19,515 nucleotides of DNA from CAXYVX01 sp964292495 (GTDB lineage Bacteria > Patescibacteriota > Saccharimonadia > Saccharimonadales > Saccharimonadaceae), in contig CAXYVX010000014.1 in the NCBI GenBank assembly GCA_964292495.1, positions 1-19,515 on the forward strand. Direction: 5' to 3'. Shown piece after piece: positions 1 through 7,716 of the stretch; position 1 is the stretch's first letter, and every line of letters starts with the position of its first letter. The notes beneath the pieces were generated by a model. That model saw nothing but the letters and a program-made list of their open reading frames with translations, did no database searches and was not told where the DNA came from. The position numbers and the translations under genes were made by a program.

Positions 1-2133
1 CTCAAATTCCAAGTTTGCACTCGCCATATCCATTTGCGCGGAAAGTTGGCGCGCGAGCTGTTCCCATTCGTTTTCAGGAATTTTCGCAAGATTGAGTTTT
101 CGCGAATTTTTCTTTTTTTCTTCGCGGCCAATCAAATCGCCAATTCCGCCTTTAATTGCGCTCGCAACAGTGTGCGGCGTGATGTTGTGCTGCTTATTGT
201 ATTCGTCCTGAATCTCGCGGCGGCGCAAAGTTTCGTCAATCGCGCGGCGCATAGAACCCGTGATTTTATCCGCATACATAATCACTTTTCCTTCTTCGTG
301 GCGAGCCGCGCGGCCAATTGTCTGAATCATGCTCTGTTCACTGCGCAAAAACCCCTCTTTATCTGCATCAATAATTGCCACAAGACTGACTTCCGGCAAA
401 TCCAAACCTTCGCGAAGAAGATTGATCCCAACCAAAACATCGTAAACGCCAGCACGTAAATCGCGCAAAATATCTCCGCGTTCAAGCGTGTCAACATCGC
501 TGTGAATATACGCCGTTTTTATCCCGGATTCAATCAAATAATTGGTCAAATCTTCCGCCATCCGCTTCGTCAAAGTTGTTATGAGAACGCGCTGATTTTT
601 CGCGATTCTCGCACGAATTTCCTCCATCAAATCATCAACTTGGTGCTCGCTCGGGCGAACTTCAATTTCCGGATCCAAAAGTCCAGTTGGGCGAATAATT
701 TGCTCAACGACTTTCCCGCCAGACAAATCAATTTCAAATTCATTTGGCGTCGCGCTAACAAAAACCGCCTGATTCACGTGGCCCATAAATTCATCAAATT
801 TTAACGGTCGGTTATCCATCGCGCTCGGCAAACGAAAACCGTAATTCACCAGAGTTTCCTTCCTTGCGCGGTCGCCGTTATACATTCCGCGAACTTGCGG
901 CATCGAAACGTGGCTCTCATCAACAAGCAACAAAAAATCGTCCGGGAAATAATCAAGCAACGTCGCCGGCTGTGCGCCAGGCTCGCGCCCAGTCAAATAT
1001 CGCGAATAATTCTCAACCCCCTTCACAAATCCAGTATTTTCCAACATTTCCAGATCATATTTCGTGCGTTGAGCCAGCCTTTGCGCTTCCAAAAATTGAG
1101 AATGGTCCTCAAAATATTTTTCGCGAATCTCAAATTCTTTCCGAATTTTTTGCACTGCATCTTTGATTTGGTCTTGCGGCGTGACATAGTGGCTCGTCGC
1201 GAAGATCGTGATTTCGCTTGGAGTTCCAAGAACTTCACCAGTCAACGGGTCAATTTCCAGGATTCGCGAAATTTCGTCAAAATCCCATTCAATCCGGTAT
1301 GCAGTTTCGCGACCGCTCGGGAAAACATCTAAAACATCTCCGCGAACACGAAAATTTCCTCGCGCAAATTCCATGTCGTTTCGGTGATATTGAATGTCGT
1401 TCAGGTGGCGCATAAATTTCGCCTGGTTATATTGCTGTCCTTTCGCGATTTTCACGCTCATTTCCGCGTAATTACTCGGGCTTCCAATGCCGTAAATACA
1501 GCTAACACTCGCGATAATAATCACATCTTTCCTCTGTAAAAGCGCGGCTGTTGCGCTGTGCCTGAGGCGGTCAATTTCCTCATTTATTCGCGAATCTTTC
1601 TCAATATACGTGTCGCTGCTCGCGATATACGCTTCCGGCTGGTAATAATCAAAATAGCTCACAAAATAATGTACTTCGTTTTCTGGAAAAAATTCGCGAA
1701 ATTCGCTGTAAAGTTGCGCCGCGAGCGTTTTGTTATGGCTCAAAATCAACGTTGGTTTTTGGTTCGCCTCAATAATATTTGCCATCGTAAAAGTTTTTCC
1801 AGAACCGGTAACACCTTGCAGTGTTTGAAATTTTTGACCGTTCCTGAGGTTTCGCGAAAGTTCCGCGATTGCGGTTGGCTGGTCTCCAGTCGGCTGATAT
1901 TTTGAATGAAGACTAAATTTCCCGTCTTTCGCGAGCGCATAACCAGCATTTTTTCGCGAATTTTCATCCTCGCGGATTCCATCGTGAACTTTCTGCCAAG
2001 CATATTTATCGCCAGATTTTTTCACATTTTTTCGCGAAATATCTTCATTTCCAGAAATATCGCGCCAGTTTCCGTCGCTTTTTCGCAGCTTCTTCACCTC
2101 TGCATCAATCTCCGCATTCCGATCATCATTCAT
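1..2133 (-). CDS. uvrB: UvrB, excinuclease ABC subunit B (C-terminus cut by window edge)
   Basis: UvrB is the damage-verifying helicase-like subunit of the UvrABC nucleotide excision repair nuclease. The minus frame is open from the ATG at 2133 to the window edge, 711 codons. Visible parts are Walker A GVTGSGKT at about residues 107-114, the damage-probing beta-hairpin region (YFDYYQPEAYIASSDTYIEKD), the DESH Walker B box, REGLDLPEVSL and the QTIGRAAR motif VI. The last visible residues (SANLEFE) begin the C-terminal UVR motif that contacts UvrA/UvrC, so only a few dozen codons are missing. The family's usual start region (FSLHSKYQPTGDQP) comes only at residue 73, leaving about 68 extra, charged N-terminal residues. 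I keep the 2133 start because an extended -10 sits 8 bases upstream. Identity is certain; the N-terminal extension depends on the start choice. Confidence 0.97.
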   Translation of the reverse strand, partial: MNDDRNAEIDAEVKKLRKSDGNWRDISGNEDISRKNVKKSGDKYAWQKVHDGIREDENSRKNAGYALAKDGKFSLHSKYQPTGDQPTAIAELSRNLRNGQKFQTLQGVTGSGKTFTMANIIEANQKPTLILSHNKTLAAQLYSEFREFFPENEVHYFVSYFDYYQPEAYIASSDTYIEKDSRINEEIDRLRHSATAALLQRKDVIIIASVSCIYGIGSPSNYAEMSVKIAKGQQYNQAKFMRHLNDIQYHRNDMEFARGNFRVRGDVLDVFPSGRETAYRIEWDFDEISRILEIDPLTGEVLGTPSEITIFATSHYVTPQDQIKDAVQKIRKEFEIREKYFEDHSQFLEAQRLAQRTKYDLEMLENTGFVKGVENYSRYLTGREPGAQPATLLDYFPDDFLLLVDESHVSMPQVRGMYNGDRARKETLVNYGFRLPSAMDNRPLKFDEFMGHVNQAVFVSATPNEFEIDLSGGKVVEQIIRPTGLLDPEIEVRPSEHQVDDLMEEIRARIAKNQRVLITTLTKRMAEDLTNYLIESGIKTAYIHSDVDTLERGDILRDLRAGVYDVLVGINLLREGLDLPEVSLVAIIDADKEGFLRSEQSMIQTIGRAARHEEGKVIMYADKITGSMRRAIDETLRRREIQDEYNKQHNITPHTVASAIKGGIGDLIGREEKKKNSRKLNLAKIPENEWEQLARQLSAQMDMASANLEFE

Positions 2134-2141
2134 ATCTATTG

Positions 2142-2150
2142 ATTATAACA
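2142..2150 (-). promoter_or_regulatory. Extended -10 promoter of uvrB, nearly leaderless
   Basis: On the minus strand TGT-TATAAT (TATAAT at 2147-2142, TG at 2150-2149) lies 8 bases before the uvrB ATG. Standard spacing would start transcription about 2 bases before the ATG, leaving no room for a ribosome binding site. No good -35 is visible, which an extended -10 can tolerate. Confidence 0.6.
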
Positions 2151-2297
2151 TTTTCCAACTTTTTTCGCCTGCTTCTTCCCAGTTTTCATCAAAGAAATCG
2201 TCCGAAAATACCAATCGCCTTTATGCCCTGCATTTGCTTCGCTCTGCCCGCGCCTCAGAAAAAGCATCTCATTTATCAATCTACCTTATATTTTTAC

Positions 2298-2315
2298 GCG
2301 TTTTTCACAAAACGC
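2298..2315 (-). terminator. Small hairpin just after rpe, possible weak terminator
   Basis: A perfect 7-bp stem (GCGTTTT/AAAACGC) with a 4-base loop starts a few bases beyond the rpe stop. Read on the minus strand it is followed by GTAAAAAT, not a T-run, so it is a weak or non-classical terminator at best. The rest of the 187-base spacer 2134-2320 holds the uvrB promoter and a possible gene remnant. Confidence 0.3.
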
Positions 2316-2320
2316 AAGCG

Positions 2321-2968
2321 TCATGCCGCGTTAGCAATTTTCACAAGTTTTTCGTATTCTTCTTCTGGGTTTTTTGCACGAGAAATCGCCGATCCGACAT
2401 TTATTTTTTCCACGCCAGCAGCGACAATTTCGCGAATATTTTCCTCGTTTGCGCCGCCATCCCAAGAAATTTCTGCTGATGGATTCAGTTCGCGAATTTC
2501 GTGAATTTTTACAAGATTTTTCAGGTCAGCTTGCCCGCCCTGAAAACCCAAATGACCACCAAATATCAAGATTTCATCCGCGTTTTCAATGATTTTTGCA
2601 AAATTTTTCGGTGCACTTTTGGTCAATATCGCAACTCCAGATTTAATTCCAAATTTAGCAAGAAAATCATGAACTTCGCTGAATTTATCGCTGTTATTCG
2701 CGAAATTTTCAGCGTGAAATATCACCGTTTCAGGTGCAAGGCTGACTATTTCGTGCAAAAATTTTGCCGGATCCTCAACCATTAAATGCAGATCAAAATT
2801 CTGTCCAATATTCGTATAAACTTGCGCAAAATTTACGGTTTTGTTTGGGGCAAAAATTCCGTCTGCGATGTCGATGTGCAGCTTCGGCGCAAACGCAAGT
2901 TTCGTGATTTCTTCTGCGTATTTCCGGGATTCTTCGGCGGTGATTGTTGGTATAATTTTAATATTCAT
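2321..2968 (-). CDS. rpe: Ribulose-phosphate 3-epimerase
   Basis: Interconverts ribulose 5-phosphate and xylulose 5-phosphate in the non-oxidative pentose phosphate pathway, feeding the transketolase encoded upstream. The 215-residue protein has normal family length and a TIM-barrel pattern: HIDIADG (His31, Asp33), DLHLMV (His61), VIFHAE, GFQGG, and WDGG (Asp170). These correspond to the four metal ligands and catalytic aspartates of the family. The usual PSIL at the N-terminus is PTIT here, so the protein is divergent but looks active. The frame also reads 20 codons further upstream, but those codons overlap the preceding gene. The ATG at 2968 gives the family-typical start and an 11-base overlap with the surface-protein stop, so the two are probably translationally coupled. 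The Shine-Dalgarno is weak. Confidence 0.9.
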   Translation of the reverse strand: MNIKIIPTITAEESRKYAEEITKLAFAPKLHIDIADGIFAPNKTVNFAQVYTNIGQNFDLHLMVEDPAKFLHEIVSLAPETVIFHAENFANNSDKFSEVHDFLAKFGIKSGVAILTKSAPKNFAKIIENADEILIFGGHLGFQGGQADLKNLVKIHEIRELNPSAEISWDGGANEENIREIVAAGVEKINVGSAISRAKNPEEEYEKLVKIANAA

Positions 2969-4451
2969 TGCTCTTTGTTCCTGTGTTTGGCGCAGAAAAG
3001 TTCGGTTTTTCAGAACATTTGTACGCAAAATCCCGAGTTATCGCATCTGAACGTCCAATCATATTTCGCGCGACAACCGAAACTCTGTAATTATGGCAAG
3101 GTTCGAGATCATTCGGCTTCACTTCCAGAGGCAAACCTGGCAGCGGCTTGACGGTGATGTCTTGAGTTGGCGCATTGGGTTTTGTTTGGTCAGACGTTGA
3201 AATATCAATACTTGGCGTGCTTCCACCGTTGTTAATCGGCGGATCAATTTTAATCATTCCCGTGTCAGGATTCACTACAACACTTGCCGGCGGCGCTGGT
3301 GCAGTCAGTTGAATAACAAATTTTTTCAAGCATTTCACCCCAGTTGCTGGATCAACATCCAGAACATAAACCGCTTGGTTGTCGGTGTTAATATGAACGC
3401 GACCTGGATCTTGAATCTGTCCAACTTGACCAATCTGTGCATTTCCATAAGGTGCAACAGTTGTAATGAAATTCCCATTTGTATCCATTTTAATAATCGT
3501 GAACTTCTGCGCACTTCCGCCAGTTGCAGTCACTCCAGATTGTCCGGATAAGTAGATATTCCCGGAATTGTCGACGTTTATCCCGTTAATATTCCAGTTG
3601 CTCACAAAATATCCTCCGCCAGAAACATTGTTCGCGACAATTTCAGCCTCAGATCCAGTTATGGGCTGAAATTTAATAACATCAGAGTTTTTTCTGTTTC
3701 CATTGAAGCGGCCAACCGCAAAATAATCGCCGTTCGGAGCAACAACAACGTTGTAAACCGTGTCTCCACCCCATATTGGAATTTTTGGAATCAATGTTCC
3801 GTCTGGATAAATAATTTCAACTCCATAGCCGTTTCCGCCAGATATAAAATTACCAGCAACGACAACATTCCCAGTTTTTTGGTCAATCGTCGGAACGCCC
3901 AAATTTCCATTTGACGAAAAACCAACGATTTTACCAGTATAAACCGGCGACAAAACGCCAGCCTGACTCGCGTCATAATACATTGCCAAGTAATTGTCCG
4001 AACCGTTGTTAATTGAGCTTGCTGAGTCCGGAGTTAAATAAATTTTTCCGTCTTCACTAACTGTCATACCCTTCGGAATAAAACCAGCCGGCACGGATAA
4101 ATCAACGTTTTTCACGAAATTTCCGAGCTCATCAAACACCGTAATCACGCGCGTGGTTGAGTCTGGCCCAGCATTATTATAAACATAAACAAATTGATTT
4201 CCGTCTCCGTTGCTCCTTGAAATTAAAATCGGGTTGATCAAATCATCACCCGATGGAGTTCCTGAATTCGCGATAATTTGATTGCCAATCGTTCCGTCGC
4301 CATTTTTTACGGATGTATCCAAGTGATATGTAGGCGTTGCTGAATTTTCTGCGACGGTTTTTTGAGTTTCATTCAAAATGATAACCGCCAAAAAAGATCC
4401 GACCAAAATCACTGCTGTGATCGCCGTTAATAATCTATGCCTCCAAGTCAT
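2958..4451 (-). CDS. Membrane-anchored surface protein with propeller-like and fibronectin-III-like regions
   Basis: Probably exported and held at the cell surface by one N-terminal hydrophobic segment (about residues 8-27, preceded by Arg4 and Arg6), which could be a signal anchor or a cleaved signal peptide. Residues about 45-375 show repeated beta-propeller-like units of the NHL/SMP-30 style, such as GKIYLTPDS, GNVVVAG, GDYFAVGRF, GNIYLSGQSG and AVYVLDVDP. Residues about 383-480 resemble a fibronectin type III domain (proline-rich entry, then NYRVSVVARNMIGRSD). There are three cysteines (374, 452, 479) and no LPXTG or C-terminal membrane segment. The start at 4451 has AAGGTGA upstream. The gene lies between tktC and rpe but has its own promoter. 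It is unusually poor in the TTCGCGAA palindrome. A role in host-cell contact is plausible but is only inference. Confidence 0.8.
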   Translation of the reverse strand: MTWRHRLLTAITAVILVGSFLAVIILNETQKTVAENSATPTYHLDTSVKNGDGTIGNQIIANSGTPSGDDLINPILISRSNGDGNQFVYVYNNAGPDSTTRVITVFDELGNFVKNVDLSVPAGFIPKGMTVSEDGKIYLTPDSASSINNGSDNYLAMYYDASQAGVLSPVYTGKIVGFSSNGNLGVPTIDQKTGNVVVAGNFISGGNGYGVEIIYPDGTLIPKIPIWGGDTVYNVVVAPNGDYFAVGRFNGNRKNSDVIKFQPITGSEAEIVANNVSGGGYFVSNWNINGINVDNSGNIYLSGQSGVTATGGSAQKFTIIKMDTNGNFITTVAPYGNAQIGQVGQIQDPGRVHINTDNQAVYVLDVDPATGVKCLKKFVIQLTAPAPPASVVVNPDTGMIKIDPPINNGGSTPSIDISTSDQTKPNAPTQDITVKPLPGLPLEVKPNDLEPCHNYRVSVVARNMIGRSDAITRDFAYKCSEKPNFSAPNTGTKSNEY

Positions 4452-4492
4452 AAGTCACCTTTCCGCGCGAAGCGTTATCTGCTAATGCTTAC

Positions 4493-4521
4493 ATTTTAAT
4501 GTATTTCAAAAATATTTGCAA
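4493..4521 (-). promoter_or_regulatory. Sigma70-type promoter of the surface-protein gene
   Basis: On the minus strand TTGCAA (4521-4516), a 17-base spacer and TAAAAT (4498-4493) precede the 4451 start by about 40 bases. The leader contains the Shine-Dalgarno AAAGGTGA (4462-4455). The spacer 4452-4534 after tktC shows no convincing terminator, so read-through from tktC is possible. Confidence 0.5.
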
Positions 4522-4534
4522 ACTTTTTTCAAAA

Positions 4535-5647
4535 CTAACCCTCATCGCCAAAAAGCAAATTTTCTGCCTTTTTCGCGATATTTTTTGCGTCAATTCCATA
4601 AAATCCCGCAAGCTCCTCCGCCGTCCCGCTTTGCCCAAATTTATCATCCACCGCTATTCCCTCAAATTTTATTAATTGGTTTTTTGCGAAATTTTCAGCA
4701 TATTTTTTTCGCGAAATTTCGTTGATTTCCGCCATTTTTTGAAGAATTCTCGCGCCGATCATCTCACCAAAACCAGCGGATTTTTCCTCTTCCGCAGAGA
4801 CAATGATTGCGCGCGTTTTTGCCACACTTTCGCATAATTTCTGGATAGATTGGCTGGACAAGTTTGAAACATGCACAACTTCCGCGTCAATATTTTTGCG
4901 CGCCAGAATTTCCGCCGCCAGCAAATTTTGCATCGTCATAGACCCAAAACCAAGCAAAGTTATATCTTTCCCCTCGCGCAAAACTTCCTGCGGATCAGCG
5001 TCCACATATTTGTAATTTTCGCGAAAAATATTCACACTTTCCGCGCGCGGCAACCGCACATAAGCTGGTTTTTGCCATCTTTCATTCGCCAAAAATTTCG
5101 CCAAGCTTCGCGATTCCGTCGCATCCGCTGGCACAAAAACCGCCATGTTCGGCATCGCGCGCATCATCGCCACGTCTTCAAGCATTTGGTGAGTGGCGCC
5201 GTCCGGACCAACATTCAAACCAGCGTGCGTCCCAACAACCACAACCGGCACATCATTTAGCGCGATATTTGTGCGGATCTGCTCGTAATTTCGCCCCGGA
5301 TTAAACGCCGCGTAAGACATCGCGAAAGGTTTCAATCCCACATGTGCCATACCCGCCGCAATCGAGACTAAATTCTGCTCCGCAATTCCGACTTCCACGT
5401 AATTTTCCGGCAAATTTTCGCGAAATTTTGACAAGCCAACCGATTCACTCAAATCCGCCGAGAGCGCCACAATTCGCGATTTTTTCTCCTGATTTTTCGC
5501 GATTTCACTTTCCGCAGCCTCCAAAATTCCGTCGCCAAACGCTTCGCGCAAATTGCTTTTAACAAAAATTTTCTCATCATTTTTTTCGCGAAATTCAATC
5601 AATTTTTCAATAAATTTTTCATCTAATAATTCGGAATATTTGGTCAT
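4535..5647 (-). CDS. Transketolase, C-terminal subunit (pyrimidine-binding and C-terminal domains)
   Basis: This is the second half of a two-gene transketolase, which moves two-carbon ketol units between sugar phosphates using thiamine diphosphate. The 370-residue protein carries VEVGIAEQN, with the glutamate that activates the cofactor, followed by GMAHVGLKPF, the GPDGATHQMLED loop, and a C-terminal domain starting near ITLLGFGSM. The frame stays open 15 codons upstream, but the ATG at 5647 is chosen because it forms an ATGA overlap with the N-subunit stop and has GGAGG just before it. The coupled genes should give equal amounts of both subunits. Split transketolases are known in archaea and many bacteria, so this is not a frameshift. 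A 1-deoxyxylulose-5-phosphate synthase is less likely given the two-gene layout and the nearby epimerase. Confidence 0.92.
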   Translation of the reverse strand: MTKYSELLDEKFIEKLIEFREKNDEKIFVKSNLREAFGDGILEAAESEIAKNQEKKSRIVALSADLSESVGLSKFRENLPENYVEVGIAEQNLVSIAAGMAHVGLKPFAMSYAAFNPGRNYEQIRTNIALNDVPVVVVGTHAGLNVGPDGATHQMLEDVAMMRAMPNMAVFVPADATESRSLAKFLANERWQKPAYVRLPRAESVNIFRENYKYVDADPQEVLREGKDITLLGFGSMTMQNLLAAEILARKNIDAEVVHVSNLSSQSIQKLCESVAKTRAIIVSAEEEKSAGFGEMIGARILQKMAEINEISRKKYAENFAKNQLIKFEGIAVDDKFGQSGTAEELAGFYGIDAKNIAKKAENLLFGDEG

Positions 5648-6531
5648 TTTTCCTCCTTTTTCGCAAAATCTTCTTCCAATTCTTTCAACCATTTTTCCGC
5701 CATTTCTACACTCGGAGCCTTGCCGTGCCAGTGGTAATCACCCATTATTGACGGCACGCCAAAACCCATTTTTGTCTTCGCGATCAAAACTTTAGGCTTC
5801 CCGTTCTTTTGCGATTTTTCCGACAAAATCTTCGCGAAATTTTCCAACAGCTCACGAACATTATTTCCATCGCAAGTAAAAACTTCCCAACCAAACGCCG
5901 CAAATTTCCCCGCCAGAGGTTCAAGCGGCATAATTTCGCGAACCGATCCGCTCAGCTGAACTTCATTAAAGTCAATAATCGCCACAAGATTGCTCAACCG
6001 ATTTTTCCTGGCAAACATAATCGCCTCCCAGTTCTGCCCTTCATCCATTTCGCCATCGCCGAGAGTCACGAAAACTCGGCGATTCGGCTCATCGTTAAAA
6101 TCCCGCATCGCGAGCGCCATGCCGGCCGCCTGAGACAAACCTTCGCCAAGCGGGCCGCTCGTGGTTTCAACCTCAGGCAAAATCGTTCTTTCTGGATGGC
6201 CCTGAAGGCGCGCTCCAAATTTCCTTAGCGAGAGAATTTCCTCATCTGAAATTAAGCCCAATTCGCGAAAAGCCGCATACCTAACAGGCGCGGTGTGCCC
6301 ATTGCTTTGAATTAAAATATCTCTGCTTTCACCCAGAAGATTCAACGGCTTTCTTGGGAATTTCAGAATTTTATCTCCGTTCGCGGAACCAAAATAAAGC
6401 GCTGCGAAAATGTCCGCTTGCCCCAAACTTCCGCCTGGGTGACCGCTGCCAGCCGAGGAAATCATGCGAATAATATTTTTTCTTATAGAGAGAGCTTTTT
6501 GCTCAATCATGCCAATTTCATCGCTAGTCAT
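5644..6531 (-). CDS. Transketolase, N-terminal subunit (thiamine diphosphate domain)
   Basis: First half of the split transketolase. Landmarks are SAGSGHPGGSLGQADIF, GHTAPVRYAAF, the GPLGEGLSQAAGMALA segment, and GDGEMDEGQNWEA, which is the thiamine-diphosphate/metal motif GDG-x(n)-N in the form usual for these subunits. Length from the ATG at 6531 is 295 residues, normal for this subunit. A GTG 30 bases upstream is in frame, but an extended -10 (TGA-TATAAT) ends 10 bases before 6531, so transcription would begin inside the longer version. The ATG therefore fits better and the message is almost leaderless. It heads the unit with the C-subunit gene and perhaps the surface protein and rpe. Confidence 0.92.
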   Translation of the reverse strand: MTSDEIGMIEQKALSIRKNIIRMISSAGSGHPGGSLGQADIFAALYFGSANGDKILKFPRKPLNLLGESRDILIQSNGHTAPVRYAAFRELGLISDEEILSLRKFGARLQGHPERTILPEVETTSGPLGEGLSQAAGMALAMRDFNDEPNRRVFVTLGDGEMDEGQNWEAIMFARKNRLSNLVAIIDFNEVQLSGSVREIMPLEPLAGKFAAFGWEVFTCDGNNVRELLENFAKILSEKSQKNGKPKVLIAKTKMGFGVPSIMGDYHWHGKAPSVEMAEKWLKELEEDFAKKEEK

Positions 6532-6541
6532 ATTGTTTATG

Positions 6542-6550
6542 ATTATATCA
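6542..6550 (-). promoter_or_regulatory. Extended -10 promoter of the transketolase genes
   Basis: Minus-strand TGA-TATAAT (TATAAT 6547-6542) lies 10 bases before the ATG at 6531. It is an exact TGn-TATAAT extended -10 with no clear -35. It places the transcript start about 4 bases from the start codon. Confidence 0.6.
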
Positions 6551-6578
6551 TCTTTCAGCACCTCGGCGAAACTCGGAT

Positions 6579-6606
6579 TTGATTTTTTACCTAAATATGG
6601 TAATAT
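6579..6606 (+). promoter_or_regulatory. Promoter of the 6614-8633 operon
   Basis: TTGATT (6579-6584), a 16-base spacer and TAATAT (6601-6606) with an extended TGG (6598-6600). Transcription would start near 6613. It is back to back with the transketolase promoter, the two -10 boxes being about 55 bases apart. Confidence 0.5.
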
Positions 6607-6613
6607 AAAGAAT

Positions 6614-6679
6614 ATGAGTTATAAATCTCAAATAAATTTAAGTTTTTCTTCGCGAAATATCCGTCGCCGTCGGGCGTGA
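6614..6679 (+). CDS. Possible 21-residue arginine-rich leader peptide
   Basis: A short frame starts with ATG 7 bases after the -10 TAATAT, the same leaderless geometry seen at other operon heads in this window. It encodes 21 residues ending in NIRRRRA, with four consecutive Arg codons (CGT CGC CGT CGG) just before the stop. The next gene begins 44 bases later with its own Shine-Dalgarno. A short stem CGCC/GGCG with a GTCG loop (6665-6676) overlaps the Arg codons and is followed by an AT-rich stretch. A translated leader peptide is possible, but a chance frame in a 5' leader is equally reasonable. No conservation can be tested here. Confidence 0.3.
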   Translation: MSYKSQINLSFSSRNIRRRRA

Positions 6680-6723
6680 TTATTTTAGTGAACCAAAATT
6701 AAATTTATTAAAACAGGAGATTT

Positions 6724-7716
6724 ATGAAACTTAACTTAAACTTATCAAACAAAATTACGCCGGAAGAATTACAGCAAGCAAAAGAATCCGGCCACAGCTT
6801 GGCGCGATCCGCCGACCTTGGGAACATGAAAAAATACAATCAGGCCTTTGGAGAAATGGGCGCGAAATTGATTTTGATGGACGAAAATTTTATCGGCGGA
6901 AATGGGAATCCGGAAATTGAGGTCGGTAAAAATGTATTGACGAACGAAAAAAAAGGAATTATTACGCGAATAAAATCCAATGAATCCGGCGAATATTTAG
7001 ACCAAATCCATCTTAAAAATTCGCGAAAATTGGCGCCAAATTCAGAAATAATCACCGAAACTAATTACATTCAAGACAACATTCAGGTTTTCCAAGCGAT
7101 TGTTGAATCGGCTTTTAAGAATGCGCCTGAGATTTTCAAAAACGCACAAATTCTTGATAAAAACTCCGCAATTCCAAAAAAAGACGCGTTCATCGCGGAA
7201 CAATTCGCGAAAAAAGGCGCTTTCATTCCCCTTTTAAACGATCCTCGCCACGAGGCCGGACTGCGAGTTCCTGGTGAAATTGTGCTCGCGACCGAGTTTT
7301 TAACCGAATCTATATTGACGCAAAAACCAGATATTTTTCACGGCGCCGGAAATGACATGGCGAAATATATCAGTGGTAAAATCGGTGTCTTGAATAAGAT
7401 TTTTTCTGGCTTAAACGCAGAAAACTTTCCCGAAGAAATCAACGTTTTCATGCCAAATGTCGCGCCGCTTAAATTGTCAGCGTCGCCGAAGAATTCAAGT
7501 GCACTTGACCAGGTAATTTATTTTAGCGAAGCGCCGTCATCCCGCAGCGAACTTCACGAAATAGCGGATATTTTTTCAAAAAATCCAGGACTTTCACATG
7601 AGTTTGCAAAGGAAAGTTCAGTTTATATCCCGGATAAAATCAGAAAAAGTAGCCTTGAAAAAACTTCTGGAATTGTCAATATTATTAACGCAGCTCTAAA
7701 AATGGAGGAAAAATGA
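6724..7716 (+). CDS. Unrecognised soluble protein, 330 residues
   Basis: I do not recognise a family. The protein has no signal peptide and no membrane segment, and looks like a soluble mixed alpha/beta protein. Features include a hydrophilic N-terminus with NLSNKITPEELQQAKESGHS, many Asn, Lys and Glu residues, a central segment (about residues 175-225) with NDPRHEAGLRVPGE and DIFHGAGNDMAKY, and a C-terminal helix ending in EEK. Translation is well supported: AGGAG lies 5 bases before the ATG, the frame is long and uninterrupted, and it contains TTCGCGAA palindromes like its neighbours. Its stop overlaps the start of the aminopeptidase-like gene as ATGA, so the two are co-translated and may work together, for example on peptides. 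That is inference only. Confidence 0.8.
   Translation: MKLNLNLSNKITPEELQQAKESGHSLARSADLGNMKKYNQAFGEMGAKLILMDENFIGGNGNPEIEVGKNVLTNEKKGIITRIKSNESGEYLDQIHLKNSRKLAPNSEIITETNYIQDNIQVFQAIVESAFKNAPEIFKNAQILDKNSAIPKKDAFIAEQFAKKGAFIPLLNDPRHEAGLRVPGEIVLATEFLTESILTQKPDIFHGAGNDMAKYISGKIGVLNKIFSGLNAENFPEEINVFMPNVAPLKLSASPKNSSALDQVIYFSEAPSSRSELHEIADIFSKNPGLSHEFAKESSVYIPDKIRKSSLEKTSGIVNIINAALKMEEK

Noticed and set aside
1023..2003. Long open frames on both strands inside uvrB and other genes
   Set aside because: They lie antisense or out of frame to genes with clear conserved motifs, and are a by-product of the palindrome and codon bias, lacking family motifs and ribosome sites.
4535..6531. Frameshifted single transketolase gene
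   Set aside because: The junction is a clean ATGA with GGAGG before the second start, and two-subunit transketolases are an established form.
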